53,717 bases of DNA from Chloroflexota bacterium (GCA_023381565.1 JAMCRR010000047.1:1-53717), one strand, 5' to 3'; shown: positions 26,086 through 36,381, counted from the stretch's first letter. The notes: generated from the sequence alone by a model not told the origin. Made by a program: numbers and translations.

Positions 26086-26618
26086 ATAGCCTCCCTGGTG
26101 CTTCAATCAAAACAAATAAGGATGCGCTCGGATCCCAGCCGTAGGTTGGTTTAAACCTCCTTTCTTTTGTCTGAATCGTAAGATAAAAAACCGATCATTT
26201 CAATGCGGCTGCATTCGTTATGATCGGCGCCAACAAGATGAAAAGCAATGCTTCGAGCGATTGATTAACAATAATAATATTCTGTTCTCAGCATACCATT
26301 ATTCAATACCAATTTCAATCAGCAGTTCATTCATACCTGCCGGGATATTGGCGCCCGGCCGGCAGAAGCTGCCCGTACTTTGTGGGCCACGCAAATAGAC
26401 GTACCTGGGATTGGCCAGGCTCTTGACATTCTCTTGACACAATCCAGCCGGTTGTTGTCATCCTTTTGACCTCCGCGGGCGTATAAAAAGCACCTGGATT
26501 TCATCGCGTGACCCCCTGACGGGGAGGGGCGGAACCCCTGATTTTCAGGAAACCAGGGTAATCGGGGCCATCTTGCTGCGCTTTCTCATAACAAAATAGA
26601 TGGCCAATAGGTTAAAAT
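26086..26618. other. Divergent regulatory region upstream of kdp
   Basis: About 530 bp without a gene. It contains the leader of the divergent secreted-protein gene, the TTGACA direct repeats at 26421-26472, and a GC-rich structured stretch at about 26510-26570 that includes the small hairpin CCTGATTTTCAGG. I looked for a c-di-AMP (ydaO) riboswitch, which controls kdp in some bacteria, but its conserved blocks are not there. Confidence 0.5.
26421..26472 (+). promoter_or_regulatory. Possible KdpE operator: TCTTGACA repeats at 11-bp spacing
   Basis: TCTTGACA occurs at 26421-26428 and again at 26432-26439, exactly 11 bp apart. A further TTTTGACC lies at about 26464-26471, roughly three helical turns on. 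OmpR-family regulators such as KdpE bind head-to-tail repeats one turn apart, and kdpE is the last gene of the operon starting at 26619. Operator function is inferred; a matching -10 box is not obvious, although TATAAA occurs at 26482-26487. Confidence 0.4.
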
Positions 26619-26711
26619 ATGATTGATATCATTTACATGGGCGCGACCATCCTGTTCTTTATCGCCTGCATTAGCCTGGTTGAAGCCCTTAGTCGCTTGA
26701 TGGGGGGATAA
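26619..26711 (+). CDS. 30-aa membrane peptide preceding kdpF
   Basis: MIDIIYMGATILFFIACISL and ten further residues make a single hydrophobic helix with a short charged end. It starts at an ATG, stops with TAA at 26709-26711, and is followed after one base by kdpF. Small single-span ORFs of this kind precede kdpF in several phyla (from memory), so it is probably a real accessory peptide of the K+ pump. No clear Shine-Dalgarno is visible. Confidence 0.6.
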   Translation: MIDIIYMGATILFFIACISLVEALSRLMGG

Positions 26712-26712
26712 C

Positions 26713-26805
26713 ATGAATGCAATCTACATTGCCGTTGGCATCATTTCGCTTGGGCTATTGGTGTACCTGTTTATCGCCTTGATCTTCCCCGAGAAGTTCG
26801 GATGA
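26713..26805 (+). CDS. kdpF: KdpF, K+-pump small subunit, 30 aa
   Basis: A single membrane helix ending in the family's LIFPEKFG motif, the standard KdpF C-terminus. KdpF sits at the KdpA interface and stabilises the KdpFABC complex in the cytoplasmic membrane. Its TGA overlaps the kdpA start (ATGA, 26802-26805), so the two are translationally coupled. It begins two bases after the preceding 30-aa ORF. Confidence 0.9.
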   Translation: MNAIYIAVGIISLGLLVYLFIALIFPEKFG

Positions 26806-28607
26806 CCGCCAATACCTGGCTCCAGTTCGCCGTTTATATTGGGGTCCTCGTGCTGCTGGTCAAGCCGCTGGGTGGCTACATGGCGCGCGTTTACCAGGGC
26901 GAACGGACCTTTCTGGACCCGGTGGTGAAACCGGTGGAGCGACTGATCTACCGTCTGGCGGGGATCGACCCGGCTGTCGAGATGAACTGGAAAGCCTATG
27001 CGCTGGCGGTCATAATCTTCAGCGTTGTCGGCGTGATCTTCCTTTATATTCTCCTGCGCCTCCAGGGCCTCCTGCCGCTCAACCCGCAAGGCTTCGGAGC
27101 CGTTTCGCCCGCCCTGGCGCTGAATACCGCGGTCAGCTTCGTCTCCAATACCAACTGGCAGAACTACGGCGGCGAGTCCACCTTGAGCTACCTGAGCCAG
27201 ATGCTCGGTTTAACGGTCCAGAACTTCGTCTCGGCTGCTGCCGGTATGGCCATCCTGGTCGCCTTTATCCGCGCCCTGACCCGCCAGCAAACGGCCAACC
27301 TGGGGAATTTCTGGGTCGATATGACCCGCTCCACCCTGTACATCTTGCTGCCCTTATCTTTTGTGGTGGCGCTCATCCTGGTCTCTCAGGGGGTGGTGCA
27401 GACGTTTGCGCCTTACCAGAGCGTCAACCTGCTCCAACCTTCCAGCTACCAGCAGATCAAAACAAATGCCAACGGCGTTCCGGTCAAAGACGCTTCAGGC
27501 AACCCGGTGATGCAAACTGTCCCGCTCACCCAGCAGACGATCCCCCTCGGTCCGGCCGCCTCACAGATTGCCATTAAACAGCTGGGGACCAACGGCGGCG
27601 GCTTTTTCGGCACCAACTCAGCGCACCCCTTTGAAAACCCGACCCCGCTTTCGAACTTTGTAGAAACGCTTTCCATCGTACTGATCCCGGCCGCACTCTG
27701 TTATACCTTCGGGAAAATGGTCGGCGACACACGCCAGGGGTGGGCCATCCTGGCGGCCATGCTGGCCATCTTCATCTTTTTCCTGATCTGGGCCGCGCAC
27801 TTCGAGCAGGCGGGCAACCCGGCACTGACCCAGCTGGGGGTCAACCAGACGCCCAGCGCCCTTCAAGCGGGAGGCAACATGGAAGGCAAAGAGGCCCGCT
27901 TTGGGATCGCCGATTCGGTCCTCTGGGAAACGGCTACCACCGCCGCCTCGAACGGCTCGGTGAACTCGATGCTCGATGCCTACACCCCGCTGGGCGGGCT
28001 GGCTGCCCTGGTGCTGATGCAGTTTGGCGAGGTGGTCTTCGGAGGAGCCGGCTCTGGGCTGTACGGCATGCTGGTGTTCGTCATTGTGGCGGTCTTCGTG
28101 GCCGGGCTGATGGTGGGGCGCACGCCGGAGTACCTGGGGAAAAAGATTGAGATCTTCGAAATGAAGATGGCTGCCCTGCTGATCCTGATCATGCCCATCA
28201 CCGTCCTGGGCTTAACGGCTCTGGCGGTGTCCATCCCCGCCGGGACGTCGAGCGTCTTCAACCCGGGCCCGCATGGCTTCAGCGAGATCCTCTACGCTTT
28301 CACCTCGATGACGAATAACAACGGCAGCGCCTTCGCCGGGTTGAACAGCAACACATCCTTCTATAATCTCACCGGGGCGCTCGCCATGCTCGTCGGCCGC
28401 TTCTGGCTCGCCATCCCGACCCTGGCGCTGGCCGGGTCGCTGGCGCGCAAGAAGAAAATCCCCGCGGGACCCGGGACGCTGCCCACCCACAGGCCCCTCT
28501 TTATCGGCTGGCTGATCGGGGTGATTGTTCTGGTAGGGGCGCTGAACTTTGTGCCCGCCCTGGCGCTCGGTCCGGTTGCCGAGCAGCTCATCATGATCGT
28601 GAAGTGA
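26802..28607 (+). CDS. kdpA: KdpA, K+-translocating subunit of the Kdp ATPase, 601 aa
   Basis: Ten or so membrane helices with the four pore-loop regions of the SKT superfamily. Recognisable blocks are [20 protein letters not shown] near residue 108, [20 protein letters not shown] near 260, and [16 protein letters not shown] near 408. It forms the K+ channel-like path through which the P-type ATPase draws potassium. Length fits the family (about 560-600). The start overlaps kdpF, and kdpB follows after 25 bp. Confidence 0.97.
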   Translation: MTANTWLQFAVYIGVLVLLVKPLGGYMARVYQGERTFLDPVVKPVERLIYRLAGIDPAVEMNWKAYALAVIIFSVVGVIFLYILLRLQGLLPLNPQGFGAVSPALALNTAVSFVSNTNWQNYGGESTLSYLSQMLGLTVQNFVSAAAGMAILVAFIRALTRQQTANLGNFWVDMTRSTLYILLPLSFVVALILVSQGVVQTFAPYQSVNLLQPSSYQQIKTNANGVPVKDASGNPVMQTVPLTQQTIPLGPAASQIAIKQLGTNGGGFFGTNSAHPFENPTPLSNFVETLSIVLIPAALCYTFGKMVGDTRQGWAILAAMLAIFIFFLIWAAHFEQAGNPALTQLGVNQTPSALQAGGNMEGKEARFGIADSVLWETATTAASNGSVNSMLDAYTPLGGLAALVLMQFGEVVFGGAGSGLYGMLVFVIVAVFVAGLMVGRTPEYLGKKIEIFEMKMAALLILIMPITVLGLTALAVSIPAGTSSVFNPGPHGFSEILYAFTSMTNNNGSAFAGLNSNTSFYNLTGALAMLVGRFWLAIPTLALAGSLARKKKIPAGPGTLPTHRPLFIGWLIGVIVLVGALNFVPALALGPVAEQLIMIVK

Positions 28608-28632
28608 GACTCAGGATGGGGACAGTAATCGT

Positions 28633-30786
28633 ATGGCAAATCATGTGAACCAATTCCCCGACCTTCGCCGCCCAGCCGGGTCTCTCCCCGGCAAGCTCTA
28701 CCGCCGGGCCCTGGTCGACTCTTTTCTCAAGCTAAACCCCCGAACCATGGCTCGCAACCCGGTGATGCTGGTTGTCGAGGTGGGCAGTGTGTTGACCACC
28801 TTCTTGTGGCTCCGGGCGCTGCTGGGTCAGGGGGAGGCGCCTGCCGGGTTTACCGGGGCAGTGGCTGCCTGGCTGTGGATTACGGTGTTATTTGCTAATT
28901 TTTCCGAAGCGCTGGCTGAAGGCCGCGGCAAAGCCCAGGCTGAGGCGCTGCGGCACACCCGCCAGGAGACCCCCGCCAAGAAGCTGCACCGCCGCCTCGA
29001 TCCTACAAGCTCTCTCGGCGGCTCGCGGCTCACGCAACCGCGCAACAGGACGGATTACGAGCTGGTTCCCTCAACGAGCCTGCATGCCGGAGATGAGTTT
29101 CTAGTAGAAGCCGGCGACGTGATCCCCGCGGACGGCGAGGTGATCGAGGGCATCGCCTCGGTCGACGAGAGCGCCGTCACCGGCGAGAGCGCCCCGGTAA
29201 TCCGCGAGTCGGGCGGCGACCGCAGCGCTGTGACCGGCGGAACGCGCGTGCTCTCGGACTGGTTGATCGTCAGAGTCACGGCCAACCCCGGAGAAGGCTT
29301 CCTCGACCGCATGATCGGCCTTATCGAGGGCGCCAAACGGCAGAAGACCCCCAACGAGATCGCCCTGAACATCCTGCTGGCTGCCTTTACCATCATCTTT
29401 CTCGTGGTCTGCATCACCCTGCTGCCCTTCTCGATTTACAGCGTCCATGTGGTCGGAAAGGGGACCCCGATCTCCATCACCATTTTGGTGGCGCTGCTGG
29501 TTTGCCTGATCCCCACCACCATCGGCGGTCTGCTTTCGGCTATCGGCATCGCCGGAATGGACCGCCTGATCCAGCGCAACGTGATCGCGCTCTCGGGGCG
29601 GGCGGTGGAAGCTGCCGGCGACGTGGACGTGCTCTTGCTGGATAAGACCGGCACGATCACCCTGGGCAACCGGCAGGCGGTTGAGTTTATCCCGTTGAAT
29701 GGAACCAGCAAGAGCGAGTTGGCCGAAGCTGCCCAGCTCGCCTCGCTGGCCGATGAAACACCCGAAGGCCGCTCGATTGTGGTCCTGGCCAAGGAGAAAT
29801 ACGGGCTGCGCGGCCGCACGCTGACACCCACCCCCGAAATCCCCGCGGGGATGCGCTTTATCCCCTTTACTGCCCAGACCCGGATGAGCGGGGTGGACCT
29901 GGACCACACCAGCATCCGCAAAGGCGCCGCCGACGCCATCCAGAAATACGTCCAATCCTGCGGTAAGTCCATTCCTAAGGATCTGGACAGCATCGTGGAG
30001 AAGATCTCACACGAAGGCGGCACTCCCCTGGTGGTCGCCCGCAACGGCGAAGCCCTGGGGGCGATCCACCTCAAAGATATCGTCAAGGGTGGCATGAAAG
30101 AGCGTTTTGCTCGCCTGCGCAAGATGGGCATCAAGACGGTGATGATTACCGGCGATAACCCGCTCACCGCGGCGGCCATCGCCGCGGAAGCCGGGGTGGA
30201 TGACTTTCTGGCGCAGGCGACCCCCGAGACCAAGCTGGCGCTGATCCGCAAATACCAGGAGGGCGGCCGACTGGTGGCCATGACCGGGGACGGCACCAAC
30301 GACGCGCCGGCCCTCGCTCAGGCAGATGTAGCCGTGGCGATGAATACCGGCACCCAGCCCGCCCGCGAGGCTGCCAATATGGTCGACCTCGACAGCAACC
30401 CTACCAAGCTCATCGAGATCGTGGAGATCGGCAAGCAACTGCTGATGACCCGCGGAGCGCTGACCACATTCAGCATCGCCAACGATGTCTCCAAGTACTT
30501 TGCCATTATCCCAGCCGCCTTCTCTTCGACGTACCCGGCTCTGAACGTGCTGAATATCATGGGGTTGGCCACACCCCAAAGCGCCATCCTCTCGGCGGTG
30601 ATCTTTAACGCCCTGATTATTGTGGCTTTGATCCCCCTGGCGCTACGCGGCGTGCCGTACCGCCCGCTGGGGGCGGCGCAGCTCCTGCGCGACAACCTGC
30701 TCATCTATGGGCTGGGCGGGTTGATCGCGCCGTTTATCGGTATCAAGTTGATCAACCTGCTTATGGTAGCCCTGCACCTGGCCTGA
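28633..30786 (+). CDS. kdpB: KdpB, P-type ATPase catalytic subunit, 717 aa
   Basis: Catalytic subunit that hydrolyses ATP to drive K+ import. Visible P-type motifs in order: [14 protein letters not shown] in the actuator domain (near residue 190), the phosphorylated Asp in [12 protein letters not shown] (near 336), a KGAADAI nucleotide-binding segment (near 433), and [19 protein letters not shown] in the hinge (near 551). Several membrane helices flank the soluble domains. Its stop (TGA at 30784-30786) lies 4 bp before the 67-bp repeat array that separates it from kdpC. Confidence 0.97.
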   Translation: MANHVNQFPDLRRPAGSLPGKLYRRALVDSFLKLNPRTMARNPVMLVVEVGSVLTTFLWLRALLGQGEAPAGFTGAVAAWLWITVLFANFSEALAEGRGKAQAEALRHTRQETPAKKLHRRLDPTSSLGGSRLTQPRNRTDYELVPSTSLHAGDEFLVEAGDVIPADGEVIEGIASVDESAVTGESAPVIRESGGDRSAVTGGTRVLSDWLIVRVTANPGEGFLDRMIGLIEGAKRQKTPNEIALNILLAAFTIIFLVVCITLLPFSIYSVHVVGKGTPISITILVALLVCLIPTTIGGLLSAIGIAGMDRLIQRNVIALSGRAVEAAGDVDVLLLDKTGTITLGNRQAVEFIPLNGTSKSELAEAAQLASLADETPEGRSIVVLAKEKYGLRGRTLTPTPEIPAGMRFIPFTAQTRMSGVDLDHTSIRKGAADAIQKYVQSCGKSIPKDLDSIVEKISHEGGTPLVVARNGEALGAIHLKDIVKGGMKERFARLRKMGIKTVMITGDNPLTAAAIAAEAGVDDFLAQATPETKLALIRKYQEGGRLVAMTGDGTNDAPALAQADVAVAMNTGTQPAREAANMVDLDSNPTKLIEIVEIGKQLLMTRGALTTFSIANDVSKYFAIIPAAFSSTYPALNVLNIMGLATPQSAILSAVIFNALIIVALIPLALRGVPYRPLGAAQLLRDNLLIYGLGGLIAPFIGIKLINLLMVALHLA

Positions 30787-30790
30787 GCAG

Positions 30791-31453
30791 GAAAGAGTAG
30801 GACAGGTCAGCAACTTGTCCTAGGGGAACAAGCTAAAGCTTGTTCTACGGGTTGGTGGAAAGAGTAGGACAGGTCAGCAATATGTCCTACGGGAACAAGC
30901 TAAAGCTTGTTCTACGGGTTGGTGGAAAGAGCAGGACAGGTCAGCAACTTGTCCTAGGGGAACAAGCTAAAGCGTGTTCTACAGGTTGGTGGAAAGAGCA
31001 GGACAGGTCAGCAACTTGTCCTACGGGAACAAGCTAAAGCTTGTTCTACAGGTTGGTGGAAAGAGTAGGACAGGTCAGCAACTTGTCCTGCGGGAACAAG
31101 CTAAAGCTTGTTCTACAGGTTGGTGGAAAGAGCAGGACAGGTCAGCAACCTGTCCTACGGGAACAAGCTAAAGCTTGTTCTACAGGTTGGTGGAAAGAGC
31201 AGGACAGGTCAGCAACTTGTCCTGCGGGAACAAGCTAAAGCTTGTTCTACGGGTTGGTGGAAAGAGTAGGACAGGTCAGCAATATGTCCTACGGGAACAA
31301 GCTAAAGCTTGTTCTACGGGTTGGTGGAAAGAGTAGGACAGGTCAGCAACCTGTCCTACGGGAACAAGCTAAAGCTTGTTCTACAGGTTGGTGGAAAGAG
31401 TAGGACAGGTCAGCAACTTGTCCTACGGGAACAAGCTAAAGCTTGTTCTACAG
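30791..31453. repeat. Tandem array of ten 67-bp palindromic repeats inside the kdp operon
   Basis: The unit is exactly 67 bp and is repeated about 9.9 times with few substitutions. Each unit holds two inverted repeats. One is a perfect palindrome with arms GAACAAGCT and AGCTTGTTC around AA. The other is imperfect, with arms AGGACA and TGTCCT around about 12 nt. A linker GTTGGTGGAAAGAG joins the units. The array starts right after kdpB and ends just before the 117-aa gene, so any kdpFABC transcript would carry about twenty consecutive hairpins. There are no unique spacers, so it is not CRISPR. Frames running through it are artefacts. Confidence 0.95.
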
Positions 31454-31476
31454 AGGCAATGAGCGAAGGTGAAGAT

Positions 31477-31830
31477 ATGAAAGAAAAGAGGTCATGGTCT
31501 TTAGGGGTTGGGAATTTCATCCTGTTTGGGCTTTTTGCCGGAATATTCATCCTGATCGGGCGAGCGAACCTGTCGGATACTAACCGCAGGGGATTAGAAG
31601 TGGCCACCATCCTGGTCTTCGGCAGCTTGTTCTACCTCTTCGAAGAGGCCGCTTATATGGTTGAACTACAGAAAAAGCACTCGCAGGAACATGAACCTGC
31701 ACCTTCGCTCCCTGCTGAACCAGATGCCGAGCATCTTTTCGATTTGTATTACCGCATCGACCTTCCCGCCAAAAAATCAACCCACAATGCGGACGTGTAT
31801 TCTTCTCCAGACGAACACCAGGAGCGATAA
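31477..31830 (+). CDS. Small membrane protein between kdpB and kdpC, 117 aa
   Basis: MKEKRSWSLGVGNFILFGLF opens two membrane helices (about 10-32 and 42-62), followed by a hydrophilic Pro/Glu/His-rich tail of about 55 residues. I place the start at 31477, which has AAGGTGA 6 nt upstream; the frame upstream of it is repeat array. It stops 3 bp before kdpC. No family recognised. Its position inside the kdp operon suggests an accessory subunit or regulator of the K+ pump, which is inference. Confidence 0.7.
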   Translation: MKEKRSWSLGVGNFILFGLFAGIFILIGRANLSDTNRRGLEVATILVFGSLFYLFEEAAYMVELQKKHSQEHEPAPSLPAEPDAEHLFDLYYRIDLPAKKSTHNADVYSSPDEHQER

Positions 31831-31833
31831 GAT

Positions 31834-32430
31834 ATGAATTGGGCAAAAGCTACGCTCGCATACCTGAGGCCAACACTGATCTTGTTTGCCCTGCTGGTCG
31901 TGTTGACCGGTCTGGTTTACCCGCTGGCGATTACCGGGATTGCTCAGGCGCTCTTTCCATTTCAGGCGAATGGCAGCTTGATCCGATCCTCTACGGGAGG
32001 GAGCGCGGTTGGATCGGCGCTGATCGGCCAGTCCTTCGACAACCCCAAATATTTTTGGGGGCGCGTTTCGGACACCAGCCCTTACCCCTACAACGGAGCC
32101 AGCTCCGCCGGCTCAAATCTTGGCCCGACCAACCCGGCTTTGATCCAGCAGGTCAAACAGCGAATAGCCGACCTGAAGAAGTACGACCCGGGGAACACAC
32201 AACCGATCCCGGTTGACCTGGTGACCGCCTCGGGCAGCGGCCTCGACCCGGATATTTCTCCGGCTGCAGCTTACTACCAGGCGGGGCGCGTGGCGCGAGA
32301 GCGCGGCCTGAGCGTGGCGACGGTGGACGCGCTCATTCAGCAGCACATCCAGGGTCGTTTCCTGGGGATACTGGGCGAGCCATCGGTGAACGTCCTGGAG
32401 CTTAATCTGGCGTTAGATAAGCTAAAATAA
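31834..32430 (+). CDS. kdpC: KdpC, Kdp ATPase accessory subunit, 198 aa
   Basis: One N-terminal membrane helix ([20 protein letters not shown]) followed by the periplasmic KdpC domain with the family blocks [37 protein letters not shown] and [20 protein letters not shown], and a final [19 protein letters not shown]. KdpC stabilises the KdpFABC complex. It follows the 117-aa gene by 3 bp and precedes kdpD by a few bases. Confidence 0.97.
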   Translation: MNWAKATLAYLRPTLILFALLVVLTGLVYPLAITGIAQALFPFQANGSLIRSSTGGSAVGSALIGQSFDNPKYFWGRVSDTSPYPYNGASSAGSNLGPTNPALIQQVKQRIADLKKYDPGNTQPIPVDLVTASGSGLDPDISPAAAYYQAGRVARERGLSVATVDALIQQHIQGRFLGILGEPSVNVLELNLALDKLK

Positions 32431-32437
32431 AGGTGTG

Positions 32438-35167
32438 ATGAACGAAAAAGACGCGCGGCCCGATCCCGAGGAGCTTCTCACCCGCATCCACAGCGAGGAG
32501 CAACGCCGGGAGCGCGGCAACCTCAAGATCTTCATGGGCTACGCCGCCGGCGTAGGCAAGACCTATGCCATGCTGGAAGCCGCTCGCCAGCGCCAGGCCG
32601 AGAACGTGGATGTGGTCATTGCCTACGTGGAGACCCACAAGCGTCTCGAAACCGAAGCCCTGCTGCAAGGGTTGGAAATCTTACCCCGTAAAACAATCGA
32701 ATATCACGGCCTCCGGGTAGGCGAGATGGACGTCGACCTCGTGCTGAGACGCCGCCCGAAGCTGGCCGTAGTGGATGAGCTTGCCCACACCAACGCCCCC
32801 GGCTCGCGCCACCCCAAACGCTTCCAGGATGTGGAAGAGCTACTTGCGGCGGGTATCGACGTCTATACCACCCTCAACGTCCAGCACCTTGAAAGCCTGA
32901 ACGATGTCATACGCCAGATCACAGGGATTACCGTCCACGAGACCGTCCCAGATCACATTGTCGACGAGGCGGATGAGATAGAACTGATCGACCTGGCGCC
33001 AGACGAGCTGCTCCAGCGGCTTAAAGAAGGCAAGGTGTACGTTCCGGAGCAAGCGGTGCGGGCCATTCACCAGTTCTTCCGCAAGGGCAACCTGACCGCC
33101 CTGCGTGAGATTTCCATGCGCAGGGCCGCCCACCGCGTCGACGTCCAGATGCGCGATTACATGGAGACGAAAGCCATCCCCGGTCCCTGGCCGGCCAAGG
33201 ACCGCCTGATGGTAGCGATCAGCACTCACCCCTTGAGCGAGCGCCTGGTACGCGCCGGGCGGCGCCTGGCAGAAGAACTGGATGCAGAATGGTTCGTCGT
33301 CTATGTGGAGACGCCCGAGCGCCTGCATTTTTCTCCGCAGTACAGCGAACGCCTGGGGCGCATTTTGCGCCTGGCCGAATCCCTGGGCGGCAAAGTGATG
33401 ACCGTCTCGGGGCGGACCGTTCCAGAAGCCATTATCGAATTTGCTCACAAATACAACATCACCAAGATTATCGCCGGTAAACCCTTGCGGCCGCGCTGGT
33501 ACGAGTGGCTGCGCGGCTCTCTACTGGACGAAATCATCCGCAATTCCGGCCCCATTGATGTCTACGTGATCAGCGATCAGGGCGGGCCGTTGCCGCGGCA
33601 GCGCGCTGCGGGCCGCCCCATTAAAACTATCCGCTGGCGTCCCTATCTATTCTCCCTGCTCACTGTCGCTTTGATTACCGGGCTGGGGTTTCTCATGCGC
33701 AACCTGATCGAGCCGACCAACCTGGCTATGGTGTTTCTGGCGGGGGTGGTGTTTACGGCGGTCTATCTCGGGCGCGGGCCTTCAATGCTGGCCTCTCTTT
33801 TGAGCGCTTTGTCATTCGATTTCTTTTTCGTCGACCCACACTATACCTTCACCATCGCGGATACCCAATATATCATCACCTTCTTGGGCTTGCTCGTCGT
33901 CAGTGCGGTGGTCAGCAATCTGGCAGGGCTGGTGCGCAACCAACTGGAAGCCTCCCAGCGCCAGGCGGCTCTGACTTCGACCCTTTATGGCCTCAGCCGT
34001 GACCTCACCCAGGCGGTCGGTTTGGAAGCCGTGCTGCGGATGATTGTGACACATATCAGCCAGACCTTCAGCCGCGAGGTCATCATCCTGCTTCCCCATG
34101 GGAAAGAGCTGGAGGCGCGCGCCTCCAGCCCTGATTTTATCCTGGACGAGAACGAAGGTGCTGTGGCGACCTGGGCATTCGAACACAACCAGTCTGCCGG
34201 GAGAGGCACCGATACCCTCTCGGGAGCGCGCATCCGCTACCAGCCTCTGGTCACTGCCCAGGGGGTGGTGGGCGTCATCGGCGTCAAACCTGGAAATTCA
34301 AGTAATTACCTGACCCCCGAGCAGCGCCAGCTGCTGGATGCCTACGCTAACCTGGCCGCACTGGCGATCGAGCGCACCCAACTCGCGGAACAGGCCAGCC
34401 AGGCTCAAGTGCTGCAGGCCACCGAAAAACTCCAAACCGCTCTGCTGAACTCCATCTCTCACGACCTGCGCACCCCGCTCGTGGCAATCACCGGCGCGCT
34501 GGATAACCTGCTGGAAGCGGAACAGATAGGAGGGCCAGAGGTCGTTTTGGACCAGGCGGCGCGCATCGACCTGCTCCAGACTGCCCACGAAGAAGCAGAC
34601 CGGCTCAACCGGCTGGTGGGTAATTTGCTCAACATGACCCGGCTTGAATCGGGCGCCATGAAGCTCTCGAAATCCGAGTGCGACGTGCAGGATCTGATCG
34701 GGGTGGCGCTGAGACGCCTCTCTGAGCGCCTGCAGGATCATCCCGTGCAGACAGTTGTGGCTCCAAACCTGCCCCTGGTTCAGCTCGATTTTGTCCTCAT
34801 GGATCAGGTCCTGACCAACCTATTGGACAACGCTGCCAAGTACTCCGAGGCGGGGAAGCCCATCGAGATCCAGGCCTCCCGGAGAAATGACACCGTTCTG
34901 GTTACCGTCAGCGACCGGGGGATCGGAATTCCCGCAGATGACCTGACACGGGTATTCGACAAATTCTTCCGCGTGCAACGGCGGAATGACGCGGGAGGAA
35001 CCGGGTTGGGGCTGTCCATCTGCAAAGGGATTGTCGAGGCGCACGGCGGCCGCATTTGGGCAGAGAACCGCCCGGGAGGCGGGACGGTGCTTGCGTTCAC
35101 TGTGCCCCTGGGAGATCAAGCTCCCCCTCAGGTAGAGCGTAATCTGCAGGATCCAAAAGATGGATGA
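32438..35167 (+). CDS. kdpD: KdpD sensor histidine kinase, 909 aa
   Basis: Full-length KdpD. The N-terminal KdpD domain carries a Walker-A-like GYAAGVGKTYAMLEAA (about residue 30) and VVDELAHTNAPGSRHPKR. A universal-stress-protein-like domain follows (about 245-365), then four membrane helices (about 400-505, including SFDFFFVDPHYTFTIAD), a GAF-like domain (about 525-655), a dimerisation helix with the phospho-His in SISHDLRTPL (about 674), and an ATPase domain with NLLDNAAKYS, SDRGIGIP and GTGLGLSICKGI. It senses K+ limitation or ionic stress and phosphorylates KdpE. An ATG at 32438 and a GTG at 32435 are adjacent; the ATG is preferred. Its 3' end overlaps kdpE by 8 bp. Confidence 0.96.
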   Translation: MNEKDARPDPEELLTRIHSEEQRRERGNLKIFMGYAAGVGKTYAMLEAARQRQAENVDVVIAYVETHKRLETEALLQGLEILPRKTIEYHGLRVGEMDVDLVLRRRPKLAVVDELAHTNAPGSRHPKRFQDVEELLAAGIDVYTTLNVQHLESLNDVIRQITGITVHETVPDHIVDEADEIELIDLAPDELLQRLKEGKVYVPEQAVRAIHQFFRKGNLTALREISMRRAAHRVDVQMRDYMETKAIPGPWPAKDRLMVAISTHPLSERLVRAGRRLAEELDAEWFVVYVETPERLHFSPQYSERLGRILRLAESLGGKVMTVSGRTVPEAIIEFAHKYNITKIIAGKPLRPRWYEWLRGSLLDEIIRNSGPIDVYVISDQGGPLPRQRAAGRPIKTIRWRPYLFSLLTVALITGLGFLMRNLIEPTNLAMVFLAGVVFTAVYLGRGPSMLASLLSALSFDFFFVDPHYTFTIADTQYIITFLGLLVVSAVVSNLAGLVRNQLEASQRQAALTSTLYGLSRDLTQAVGLEAVLRMIVTHISQTFSREVIILLPHGKELEARASSPDFILDENEGAVATWAFEHNQSAGRGTDTLSGARIRYQPLVTAQGVVGVIGVKPGNSSNYLTPEQRQLLDAYANLAALAIERTQLAEQASQAQVLQATEKLQTALLNSISHDLRTPLVAITGALDNLLEAEQIGGPEVVLDQAARIDLLQTAHEEADRLNRLVGNLLNMTRLESGAMKLSKSECDVQDLIGVALRRLSERLQDHPVQTVVAPNLPLVQLDFVLMDQVLTNLLDNAAKYSEAGKPIEIQASRRNDTVLVTVSDRGIGIPADDLTRVFDKFFRVQRRNDAGGTGLGLSICKGIVEAHGGRIWAENRPGGGTVLAFTVPLGDQAPPQVERNLQDPKDG

Positions 35168-35852
35168 CCAAAAACCCAGAGTGCTGGTCGTCGACGACGA
35201 ACGATCCATCCGCCGTTTTTTACGCACCACGCTTACGGCCTATGGATACGCCGTCTTTGAGGCGGCAGCCGGTGAAGAAGCCCTTCTGGCGGCAGCCGAA
35301 ACCCGCCCCGATGTGATCATCCTCGATCTGGGCCTGCCTGATATCGACGGTGCTGAAGTCACCCGCAGGCTGCGCGAGTGGTCGCAGACCCCGATCGTGA
35401 TCCTCTCGGTGCGCGAACAGGAACAGGATAAAGTTCAAGCCCTGGATGCCGGAGCCGATGATTATCTGACCAAGCCGTTTGGGGTGGGGGAGTTGCTGGC
35501 CCGCCTGAGGGCAGTCATGCGACGCTCCGCCTCGGCCGGCGAGCAGCCCATTTTCCACAACGGGGATTTGGAGGTCGACCTGGTGCGCCGGCGGGTGGCA
35601 GTCAGCGGCAAAGAGGTGACCCTGACGCCCACCGAGTACGATCTGCTCAGGGTATTGATCCAGAATGCCGGCAAGGTCATCACCCACCGGCAGCTCATTC
35701 ACACCGTATGGGGGAACGCTTATGAGGATGAATATCACCTGCTGAGGGTGAACGTCAGCAACCTGCGCCGCAAAATCGAAACGGACCCATCCCAACCGCG
35801 CCATATCCTGACCGAAGCAGGGGTTGGGTATCGCCTGGCGACGGAGGATTGA
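35160..35852 (+). CDS. kdpE: KdpE response regulator, 230 aa
   Basis: An OmpR-type regulator: receiver with acidic residues in VVDDERSIRR, phospho-acceptor Asp in VIILDLGLPDIDG, and the conserved Lys in YLTKPFGVGELLAR. A C-terminal winged helix (LTPTEYDLLRVLIQNAGKV to HILTEAGVGYRLA) binds DNA. Partner of the overlapping kdpD. Its probable target is the kdp upstream region, where TCTTGACA direct repeats with 11-bp spacing are seen at 26421. Confidence 0.96.
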   Translation: MDDQKPRVLVVDDERSIRRFLRTTLTAYGYAVFEAAAGEEALLAAAETRPDVIILDLGLPDIDGAEVTRRLREWSQTPIVILSVREQEQDKVQALDAGADDYLTKPFGVGELLARLRAVMRRSASAGEQPIFHNGDLEVDLVRRRVAVSGKEVTLTPTEYDLLRVLIQNAGKVITHRQLIHTVWGNAYEDEYHLLRVNVSNLRRKIETDPSQPRHILTEAGVGYRLATED

Positions 35853-36381
35853 TGGGGCAAGTAAAGGATCGAAGTAGGCGGTTGTTAATCAAATATTCAT
35901 CTAATTTGTTATAATAAGTTCAGGTATTGTTCATGGTACTTTGTTGCAGGGCAGCTTGTCCATACAGGTCGCAATACCGAAATTAAAAACTGAATCACAT
36001 GCAACCAATGCGTGGAAGCTTCATCTAAAGAAAGGATGGTTTGGATGCCGCCAGATCGGTGCACACCGACCTGCGCAGCAGCTCTAAATTAACAAAGAGG
36101 CCAAGGAAGGGGGAGCCAATCGCCAGATGCTGGAGTCTTCGTTGCCATGACCAGCTCTGCAGAGCAGGTAATCTCGATTGACAAATCGCAAGAAGCGTTC
36201 GTGACCGATCTACATCGCGCCTTTCAGGTTGAGTCGCGTTGGCAGCGATCGGCGCGTGGCCGCCCTGGTCCGGGGGAGGAAAGAGGCGGATCCGGGTCTC
36301 CGAGGGATGAGGCCATCTCATATAAAATATCTGATTTTGCTAATGATTTCATGTTAACCAATAATGGGAGGGTTAAATTTA
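35853..36381. other. Gene-less spacer between kdpE and the G1-peptidase gene
   Basis: About 530 bp. A TATAAT lies at 35910-35915 without a well-spaced -35. The minus-strand frame at 36025-36321 lacks motifs, ribosome site and plausible composition, and I do not accept it as a gene. No clear riboswitch or terminator was found. Confidence 0.45.

Noticed and set aside
26500..26580. c-di-AMP (ydaO) or TPP riboswitch upstream of kdp
   Set aside because: The leader is GC-rich and can fold, and a stretch faintly recalls TPP or ydaO pieces, but the conserved blocks of neither class are present.
29101..30299. Long minus-strand frames (284 and 287 aa) opposite kdpB
   Set aside because: Antisense shadows of a highly conserved P-type ATPase gene.
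30791..31453. Possible CRISPR array because of regular repeats
   Set aside because: The 67-bp units abut directly and are nearly identical along their whole length. There are no unique spacers and no cas genes nearby.
30840..31476. Overlapping 65-aa frames and the upstream extension of the 117-aa gene
   Set aside because: They are translations of the 67-bp repeat, recurring at multiples of 67 bp; they are not genes.
36025..36321. 98-aa minus-strand frame in the spacer after kdpE
   Set aside because: No ribosome site, no motifs, and composition unlike neighbouring proteins.
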